A DNA stretch of 64,000 bases. Source: Eubacterium plexicaudatum ASF492 (lineage in GTDB: Bacteria > Bacillota > Clostridia > Lachnospirales > Lachnospiraceae). The stretch covers positions 2,542,001 to 2,606,000 of the forward strand of contig NZ_AQFT02000001.1 in assembly GCF_000364225.2 (NCBI RefSeq), read 5' to 3'. The notes under the pieces were generated by a model. That model was not told where the DNA came from and did no database searches. It worked only from the letters and a program-made list of their open reading frames with translations. A program made the position numbers and the translations under genes. Below, piece after piece: positions 57,360 to 64,000 of the stretch. Every line of letters begins with the position of its first letter. Within the stretch, counting starts at the first letter, position 1.

Positions 57360-58466
57360 TCACGATATTGAAACGACCGTTCGGACACGCTCCAAATCCC
57401 AGACTGCCGTACCGTCAGACGTTGTATTTACCGGTGGTACGATAACCGGATCGCTGCCTTTATAAATCTGTCCGTTTTCCGTTTTCGGCCCCTCTTTTAC
57501 AAATTCCACTGCCTGCAGCGTTACCGTAACTGTTTTCGCATCGGATGCAATTCCTTTGTTTTTTTCTGCCTGCATAACATAATGGATCCCATCTTCCGTA
57601 GATTTCATATAAAACTCGGCTGTCCGCCCCTGCTCATCTACCGCATGCAATGTAAGCATATATCGCATAAGATCCAGGTCTTTGCCGCCTGACTTATGAA
57701 AGAGAATACGCTGTTCCAAAGCATTCATGCTCAGCTCATCCAGTATAATCTCGACACCGTTCGCAAGACGGTAGCGATCTCCAAGAGCCAGATGCTTCGT
57801 ATCCGCACAAAGCTGTGATCCATCCGCCTCAAACCGGAACTTCCATGTGCCGCTGTCATTTTCCAGTTTCAAATCATACGTATTGACACCGGTAAGGTCG
57901 GCATCTGTAATTTCAAAGACAATCTGTCCACCTATAATTGTTTCTTCCGTATCCAGAAAACGGCTCTCATATATGGTATTTCGAACAACGTGTGCTCCGT
58001 TAATCAGCAGTTGATCATCGACATGAAAACTGCTTTGCGAGCCTGAAAATGGCCGCCCGTCTTCCCTGCAAACAGTATAGCTGACCGCCAGCTTCTCAGG
58101 TGCCGCAGCCGCTTCTTCCAGCGTCACAATATAGCCTCCGTCACGGACAGACGTATGAACGACTTCTTTATACTGTGCAAGGTCACTTTCCAGTCCCATA
58201 GCCACACGCAGACTGTAACCGATATGGTCAATCGCAGCTGTGGCTTCTTCATGAAAGAGTATCGTGGCTCCGGTCAGTACGGCCAGACATGCCGCAGCCG
58301 CTTTCAGCCGTGTTCGTCCTGCCCGCTTTCGGTCTTTTCGAATGGCTGCAAGCACAGCCTGTTCATAGATGCGTTTGGAACGTTCATCCAGTGTATGGTT
58401 TTGCATAATGTCCTGCTCATCATGTAACATCATATGCACCCGATTTGCAAATTTGTATAATTTCAT
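57360..58466 (-). CDS. DUF4179 membrane protein, probable anti-sigma factor
   Basis: The 368-residue protein has a cytoplasmic N-terminal part of about 55 residues, one TM helix (LKAAAACLAVLTGATILF) and a long outside domain starting with the DUF4179 landmark AAIDHIGYSLRVAMGLESDL. Its start overlaps the sigma-factor stop by 4 bases (ATGA). Such pairs are usually sigma and membrane anti-sigma, with the outside domain sensing an envelope signal. Confidence 0.8.
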   Translation of the reverse strand: MKLYKFANRVHMMLHDEQDIMQNHTLDERSKRIYEQAVLAAIRKDRKRAGRTRLKAAAACLAVLTGATILFHEEATAAIDHIGYSLRVAMGLESDLAQYKEVVHTSVRDGGYIVTLEEAAAAPEKLAVSYTVCREDGRPFSGSQSSFHVDDQLLINGAHVVRNTIYESRFLDTEETIIGGQIVFEITDADLTGVNTYDLKLENDSGTWKFRFEADGSQLCADTKHLALGDRYRLANGVEIILDELSMNALEQRILFHKSGGKDLDLMRYMLTLHAVDEQGRTAEFYMKSTEDGIHYVMQAEKNKGIASDAKTVTVTLQAVEFVKEGPKTENGQIYKGSDPVIVPPVNTTSDGTAVWDLERVRTVVSIS

Positions 58467-59026
58467 CTTTCCATCCCCTTTCTGTTTTTCGCAAACATCC
58501 TGATTTTCTTCTTTCCTCGAAAAAGCCGCACATAGACACTGCTTTTCGTAAGCCCCATTTCGGCACCTGTTTTACCCGGATCTTCTTCTTCCCCATAGAT
58601 CTTGAGAAAGAGCTTTCTGTCCTGCTCATTCAGACAGGACAGCAGTTCCTGCATTTCTTCGGACAGCTCCTGCTCCAAAATCCGGGCAAGTCCGGCATCT
58701 TCCTGCTGCAGCTGTAAGCCCGGTTCATCCAGACTGACTGTTTTCAATGCTCTGCCGGCTTTGCGTAAATAATCAATCGCTTTTAAATGCGCTATGGATG
58801 CAGCCCAGTTTTGAAAGCTGCCTTTTGTCTCATCAAAACTGCCGATGTTTTTCCAAATGCCGAAAAAAATATCATTCATGCATTCATCCACCTGATCCGG
58901 CAGCGCAAAAAGCCTTCGATGCACAATCGTACGCAGATATCCTCCGTAATTTTCAATGACATAAAGGATGCCTTCTTCTCTGCCTTTTCGCATGAGTCTG
59001 ATAAAATTTGTCTGATCTGCTTTCAT
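58463..59026 (-). CDS. ECF-type RNA polymerase sigma factor
   Basis: 187 residues. The ATG at 59026 is preferred because AAGGGG lies 8 bases upstream; the ATG at 59032 is too close to it. Region 2 is around 15-85 (VDECMNDIFFGIWKNIGSFD, NWAASIAHLKAIDYLR). Region 4 is around 125-180 (LLSCLNEQDRKLFLKIYGEE, TGAEMGLTKSSVYVRLFRGK). A box TTGGTT-16-TATAAG upstream could be its promoter. Confidence 0.9.
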   Translation of the reverse strand: MKADQTNFIRLMRKGREEGILYVIENYGGYLRTIVHRRLFALPDQVDECMNDIFFGIWKNIGSFDETKGSFQNWAASIAHLKAIDYLRKAGRALKTVSLDEPGLQLQQEDAGLARILEQELSEEMQELLSCLNEQDRKLFLKIYGEEEDPGKTGAEMGLTKSSVYVRLFRGKKKIRMFAKNRKGMER

Positions 59027-59135
59027 CCCCATATCCCCTTACTGTTGTTCTCATCGTTTTATGATTTGCTCCTTATACTAATAGATTCGATACAACCAAT
59101 TAAAATCTTACCGTTTTTCAAAAAAAAAATTAAAA

Positions 59136-59164
59136 TAGACAAACCGTTCCCTTCTGTTTATAAT
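59136..59164 (+). promoter_or_regulatory. Promoter of the hemerythrin gene
   Basis: TAGACA (59136-59141), 17 bases, TATAAT (59159-59164), 5 of 6 and 6 of 6 to consensus. It drives a leader of about 75 bases that contains the inverted stretch TGCATATTTTTGCA. Confidence 0.8.
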
Positions 59165-59245
59165 GTATCTATAGCCTGCATCTGCATATTTTTGCAGAAA
59201 AAGGATAAAAAAGATAAAAAGAAATATGAAAGGAGCCTTTAAAAA

Positions 59246-60121
59246 ATGACTGTCATGGAATGGAATGACCGCCTGAATATTGGCGTGGAGCAAATTGATA
59301 CCGCGCACAAAAAACTGTTTTCCATTATGCGCCGGATGGCAAAGCTGCAGGAAAACCCGGACAACTTCAAGCTGCTCTGTGAGGAAGGTATTAAATATTT
59401 TAAAAATTACACACTGAACCATTTTTCAGAAGAAGAAGCATATATGCGCTCGATACAATATGCCAGATATGAGATGCACAAACGGCTGCATGACAACCTG
59501 AGAGACAAAACCCTTCCTGTTTTGGAAAAAGAAGTACTGGAGACAGACTACTCCATCGATAGCGTCCAGCATTTTATGGGCGTATGTATGGCATGGCTGA
59601 TACAGCATATTATGAACGAAGATCGTGCCATTACAGGCAAAGTACCTCCGCTGCAAACGGACGGACACTCAAAAAATACCATTGAAACACTGAGCCTGGC
59701 CATTATTCAAATATTGGAGACGACGCTTGGTGTCCATGCCGAGACTGCCAGTGAACACTATCTGGGAGAACCGATCGGCAACATCACTTTCTGCCGCCTG
59801 CTCTATAAGTCCGGCGAAGGAACGCCGATACACGCTTATCTTGGCTTTGAAGACAAACTGATCCTTGCCGCTGTCAGCGATATGATGGGTGCACCCGTAA
59901 AAAAAATAAATAAAATGTCGCTTTCTGCAATTCAACTGCTGTCCAAATCTATCATGCAAAATCTCAGACAGCAGTTTCCGGATGCTGTCGACTGCAAGCT
60001 GGAAAAACAAAATCTGATCTCTTATGAGATTATGTGTAAAACACTCCAGAATGACTGCCCGCCTGTCAGCATTTTGTTCCGTACACAAGCCGGATATTTT
60101 ATCTTGTGTATACAGGCATAA
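59246..60121 (+). CDS. Bacteriohemerythrin fused to a CheX-like domain
   Basis: The 291-residue protein starts at 59246 behind AGGAG. All di-iron ligands of bacteriohemerythrin are in place: His21, His59, Glu63, His78, His82, His121 and Asp126 (HFSEEE, MHKRLHD, QHIMNED). Residues about 145-291 form a mixed alpha/beta domain with SLAIIQILETTLG, and LLSKSIMQNLRQQFP, resembling CheX-type proteins that act on phosphorylated chemotaxis regulators. It probably senses or carries O2 in the cytoplasm of an anaerobe and links this to signalling; that link is inference. Confidence 0.82.
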   Translation: MTVMEWNDRLNIGVEQIDTAHKKLFSIMRRMAKLQENPDNFKLLCEEGIKYFKNYTLNHFSEEEAYMRSIQYARYEMHKRLHDNLRDKTLPVLEKEVLETDYSIDSVQHFMGVCMAWLIQHIMNEDRAITGKVPPLQTDGHSKNTIETLSLAIIQILETTLGVHAETASEHYLGEPIGNITFCRLLYKSGEGTPIHAYLGFEDKLILAAVSDMMGAPVKKINKMSLSAIQLLSKSIMQNLRQQFPDAVDCKLEKQNLISYEIMCKTLQNDCPPVSILFRTQAGYFILCIQA

Positions 60122-60139
60122 AAATGAAACCTACATAAT

Positions 60140-60185
60140 AAAACAGCGGAAAGTTAACCAATATTCCGTAACTTTCCGCTGTTTT
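60140..60185. terminator. Bidirectional intrinsic terminator between convergent genes
   Basis: A perfect 17-bp stem (AAAACAGCGGAAAGTTA with its complement, 60140-60156 and 60169-60185) and a 12-base loop separate the plus-strand hemerythrin gene from the minus-strand solute-binding gene. Confidence 0.85.
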
Positions 60186-60191
60186 CAGTAT

Positions 60192-61502
60192 TTACTTTAA
60201 ACTCTCTTCCTGCAGCTTATCAAACTGCGCCATGCATTCGTCTACCGAAGCTCCGTTTAACAGTTCCCGCACAATCAGACAAGTATTTCCCCACTGTTCT
60301 ACTTTCAGATTTGCATTGGACCCAAGCACGTAGACTCCTTCGTTAATTTTGTCATTTAAAGGCTTCAGTGCATCCTTACAGTCTACTTCCAGATTTTTGG
60401 ACGGCGAAATTACCTGATTTGTCTCCATATACAAAGCGAGCGCTTCATCCGACACCATCTGATCCAGCAGATTCATCGTATCCTCCTGATTTTCCGATTT
60501 GGCATTAATGCCATACCCGGTCATCGACATGACCGGCATCTGTCCGCGATCGGTCGGAAATCCAATCACCTGCAGATTAAAATCCGTCGCTCCATAAAAT
60601 GCTTCCGCATTGGCCGCAGCCCAATATGCCATTACAATCGGCGTTTTCTGCGCCTTGAAATCCGGCCCTTCCCCGTCAATCGCTTCCATCGTATATGCTT
60701 CCTCTGCATCTATATAACCCAGATCTATTAATTGCTGCAAAAATTCGAAACCCGGACGCATATAATCACTCAATTTCGCTTCGCCGCTGTTAATGGCTGC
60801 AATCTCTTCCTCCGTATTGCCGCCATTATACAAATCCGCAAAGCCCTGCGCCAGTACAAAATTTTCCAGCCACCAGCGGTTTGCGCCGATTGGCGTTTCA
60901 AACCCGTTTTTTTTCAGTACGTTACAGCATTCCAGCAGATCTTTTGGTGTTTCCGGCAGTTTCAGATCATACCGGTCAAACAGATCCTGATTGATAAACA
61001 ATCCATATGCAACAACTTCCTGTGGAATAGCCACCAGCTTTCCATTGATTGTATTTGCCGTTTTTACAACTTCCCGCAGATTTTTCACTGATTCCAGCCC
61101 TGACAAATCTGCCAGCGTTCCTTCTTCTCCAAGCATTTTAATTACATCCGCATTTAACAAATAAATATCGTCCAGTCCGCTGCGTACCCGTTCCACACAT
61201 ACATCATCATATGTCTTTTCCTGATAGTCCTGCGCCGTATACGTATTAAAATCTACCGAAATGCCAAGCGCCTCTTCCGCCATAAGAACGGTACGCTCCT
61301 GCGCGGTCCGTGATGTATTTTCACCATCCGTACTTGTCTTCCCCATTGGCCCAAACATAATGACCGTACTTTTTTCCTCTTCTTCATTGTTGATTAAATT
61401 TTCTCCCAAATTAGTCCGTTTATCTGCTCCGCAGGCTGTTGCCGCACATGTTAACATTCCAATTAGAACTACTGTCGCCAGTTTCATTCGTTTGCTTTCC
61501 AT
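60192..61502 (-). CDS. Extracellular solute-binding lipoprotein (sugar ABC type)
   Basis: 436 residues from the ATG at 61502 behind AAAGGAAA. The signal peptide ends in a lipobox near TAC-G (TCAATACGAD). VMFGPMG, NTINGKLVAIPQEVVAYGLF, ANRWWLENFVLAQGF and MSMTGYGINAKSENQ are typical of family 1 solute-binding proteins. No permease gene is next to it. It follows a hybrid histidine kinase gene by 16 bases, so it may present a ligand to that sensor instead of feeding a transporter. Confidence 0.85.
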   Translation of the reverse strand: MESKRMKLATVVLIGMLTCAATACGADKRTNLGENLINNEEEEKSTVIMFGPMGKTSTDGENTSRTAQERTVLMAEEALGISVDFNTYTAQDYQEKTYDDVCVERVRSGLDDIYLLNADVIKMLGEEGTLADLSGLESVKNLREVVKTANTINGKLVAIPQEVVAYGLFINQDLFDRYDLKLPETPKDLLECCNVLKKNGFETPIGANRWWLENFVLAQGFADLYNGGNTEEEIAAINSGEAKLSDYMRPGFEFLQQLIDLGYIDAEEAYTMEAIDGEGPDFKAQKTPIVMAYWAAANAEAFYGATDFNLQVIGFPTDRGQMPVMSMTGYGINAKSENQEDTMNLLDQMVSDEALALYMETNQVISPSKNLEVDCKDALKPLNDKINEGVYVLGSNANLKVEQWGNTCLIVRELLNGASVDECMAQFDKLQEESLK

Positions 61503-61518
61503 ATCATTTCCTTTCCGA

Positions 61519-64000
61519 TTATAAATATTTGCTTAAGACATTGCGGATGATTTCCATATCTACCGGTTTCGCGATATGGTCATCCATGCCTGCATCTCTT
61601 GCATCTTTCACATCTTCCGCAAATGCATTTGCCGTCATTGCAATGATTGGAATCGTTTTCGCATCCGAACGGTCCAGCTCACGGATTTTCTTCGTCGCCT
61701 CATAACCATTCATTTCCGGCATCTGTACATCCATCAGGACCGCATCAAAATAACCGGGCTGTGCAGCTTCAAAGCGTTCTACCGCCAGACGGCCGTTTTC
61801 TGCCACTTCGCCGTCCGCACCATCAATATGAAGCAGCTCCAGCAAAATTTCCGAATTAATCTCATTATCCTCCGCGATCAGGAAGTATAATCCCTGCAGA
61901 TTTCCGATCGTTTTTTCTTCCGTATGCTGCATCTGGCCGCATTTTGTACGAAGACACCGTATTTTTTCTTTAAACGCAGTGACAAAAAACGGTTTTTCCA
62001 TCAATCCGTCAAACTCCGCGTCACACGCTTCTTTTTCCACCTCTTCCCCATCGCAGGCAGTCAGAAGAAACATCGGTATATGCTGTGTCATCAGGGACCG
62101 GATCTGCCTTGCCGTTTCAAATCCATCTATTCCAGGCATTTTCCAGTCCAGCAAAATCACATCATATTGTCCGCCCTCATTTGCCATACGCTTTACTTTC
62201 TCCAATGCTTCCTCTCCGCTGTAAGCGACATCCGTGCTTACACCGACGTCCTGCATCCGTATTTGAATATTACCGCACATCGCCTGATCATCATCTACGG
62301 CAAGGATATGTGATATCCCACATTCCTGCCAGAACTGCTCCGCCACCATCTCTTCCGGAATACGCAGTTCCAGCTCGGCCGTAAAAATCGTGCCATGATC
62401 CACTTCACTGGCAACCTCTATGGTACCGCCCATCAGCTCGATTATATTTTTGTAATCGCCATTCCAAGCCCGGTTCCCTGCACTTTGTTTGTCGTGCTGT
62501 TCTCCGCCCTTGTAAACGCATCGAAAATAACCTCCAGATATTCCGGCGTCATGCCATATCCGTTGTCTTCTACTTCAATACGGATATGCTCATACTGTTC
62601 GGAACGCTGCTTTAGACCAATCAGGCGCAGCCAGATCATACCGCCTTCCGGTGTGTATTTGACCGCATTGGACAAAAGATTAATTAACACCTGATTCAGT
62701 CTTGTCTCATCTCCGATCAGACATTCATGCCGTATTCCGGTTACAACTACGTCAAAATTCTGTCTTTTTGCCTTTGCCATCGGGCGAATAATCGCGTCTA
62801 CCGAAGACAGCATGCCATTTAAGGTAAACTCTCCCATTGAAAGTACAACTTTACCGCTCTCAATCTTGGAGACATCCAGTACATCATTGATCAGGCTCAG
62901 CAGATGGCGGCCGGAAGACGTGATTTTTTTCGTATATTCCCGAACTTTATCCGGATAGTCCGCATCTTTGTCAAGCAGAATGGTAAATCCCAAAATAGCA
63001 TTCATCGGCGTACGAATATCATGTGACATATTTGACAAAAACATTGTCTTTGATTTACTTGCAATCTGAGCCGCCTGCAGCGCTTCCGTCAGCTGTATAT
63101 TATGAATCTCCCGCTCCTTATCCCGCTCTCTGTACAGGCGGTTTTGCAGCCTCTGATTAAAATAATACAAAATACAGCAGATCACAAACGATGCCAGCGT
63201 AACCAGAATCACAATGAATATATTCTGATTAACCGCGTCTCCTTCTTTTTGTATCGCCGCAACCGGCACAAAACCGATCAGATACATGGACGCATTGTTA
63301 ACAGACCACATATAAATCAGAGAATCTTCTCCCAGAATGTCATGGTAAAACATCAGGTCATTTCCCGCCTGTATGCCCTGCGCCACTTTATCCTGAATTT
63401 CCGGCTCCAAAATTCTGTTCGCACGGTAAAAATCCTGCAGATCCAGACTTCCTGCTTCTCTGTCTCCCATACCTTTCGGTTTTAAAACAAAGCGTTCACT
63501 CCTGGAATCCATAATGTAAAGCAGCGCATGACTGTTATAAAACTGATCCGGCAGCGCATCGTCAAACGTGTCATAAATATATTCCACATATAACGTTGCT
63601 ATTTTCCTGCCGTTTTTCATAACAGGACATTTCATCGTATAAGCCCACGTTCCCATGTCGTTTACATAGGCTTCGGAAACTGACAGCCCTTCCACCAGAT
63701 TACCCGCTGAAAAATCAAGACCGTCTTCCCGAAACACTTCTCCCGAACCGGAAATCCCTGTCCGTTCACCTTCCCTTATCAGCGACATCTTTACCATTGT
63801 TTTATTTCGATGATCCGAACGGATAAACTCTTCCGGCTCATCCAACAGAGCAAGCTCATCCGCAAGCATGCTCTGAAATTCGGCTTCTTTATTCAGAATT
63901 GCCTGTATGGTGCCTTTCAGCAGTTCCAGATTTTCACTCAGGTTTTCAATCGCCGCTTCTGACATCTGCGCAGAAATTTTACGTTCGATCGAATATACAA
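61519..64000 (-). CDS. Hybrid histidine kinase with two receiver domains, 5' end beyond window, split by a 1-base deletion
   Basis: One base restored in T5 62447-62451 joins the kinase and receiver frames (GMAITK-NIIELMGG). The frame stays open to the right edge. The part seen has an extracytoplasmic sensor region of about 250 residues, a TM helix (NIFIVILVTLASFVICCILY), HisKA (FLSNMSHDIRTPMNAILGF) and HATPase (NLLSNAVKYTPEGG, VEDNGYGM, GTGLGMA). Two receivers follow, with phospho-Asp in VILLDWKMPGIDG and AVLMDVQMPEMNG. There is no HPt or output domain in the visible part. Confidence 0.9.

Noticed and set aside
1..64000. CRISPR arrays, tRNA or rRNA genes, integrases, complete insertion sequences
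   Set aside because: I looked for regularly spaced repeats, tRNA-like folds other than tmRNA, and transposase or recombinase motifs and saw none. The invertase expected for the 33.7-34.0 kb switch must be elsewhere.

Overview
The window reads as chromosomal DNA of a Gram-positive, probably gut-associated Clostridia, most likely Lachnospiraceae. This is an inference from several signs: the order rho - rpmE - DUF1385 - prmC - prfA, a dockerin-bearing M60 mucinase-type protease, PepSY, DUF4179 and ECF-sigma genes, AGGAGG-type ribosome binding sites and AT-rich sigma-A promoters. No 16S rRNA or other species marker is present. Nearly all genes lie on the minus strand.

Region 1 (1-33661, minus strand) is a surface-glycan operon of about 33 kb. 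Read in the direction of transcription it holds an XRE regulator, three glycosyltransferases, a Wzm/Wzt ABC exporter with a glycan-binding Wzt tail and a small SGLF-type motif protein. Next come a very large methyltransferase-RgpF-HAD protein, a polytopic membrane protein, NeuB-like, KdsC-SIS fusion and ThDP enzymes, two radical-SAM proteins, an Fe-S aldo/keto reductase and a second Rossmann-HAD protein. The last part holds a GT2, a sugar reductase, two sugar-1-phosphate nucleotidyltransferases, RfbH, a Wzx-like flippase, a membrane protein with three repeats, a methyltransferase and a GT2 cut by the left edge. The sugars implied are a CDP-3,6-dideoxyhexose and an unidentified 2-keto-3-deoxy (NeuB/Kdo-like) sugar acid.

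Region 2 (33662-35040) is the control region. Two perfect 26-bp inverted repeats (33729-33754 and 34024-34049) enclose 269 bp. That segment carries a good sigma-A promoter that now points away from the operon into a strong hairpin terminator. This is the layout of an invertible promoter (ON/OFF phase switch), shown here in the predicted OFF state. Beyond it lie an orphan promoter and a conserved gene with an internal deletion.

Region 3 (35041-41564) holds an EamA transporter, a small unknown gene on the plus strand and the translation/termination genes prfA, prmC, DUF1385, rpmE and rho. Region 4 (41731-52334) holds a secreted FN3/cohesin-like protein, an M60 peptidase with a dockerin, two PepSY proteins and a two-component system. 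Region 5 (52348-54847) holds tmRNA (tag ANDNLAYAA) and an RloA/RloB (AbiL-type) defence pair. Region 6 (54956-64000) holds an ABC exporter, an ECF sigma/DUF4179 pair, a bacteriohemerythrin-CheX-like protein, a sugar-binding lipoprotein and a hybrid histidine kinase cut by the right edge.

A caution for every reader: at least 21 single-base indels sit in homopolymers across the window, nearly all contractions, including one in the essential gene prfA. They are most simply explained as sequencing or assembly errors. Genes split by them are annotated here as one intact gene each, with the site of the break given.
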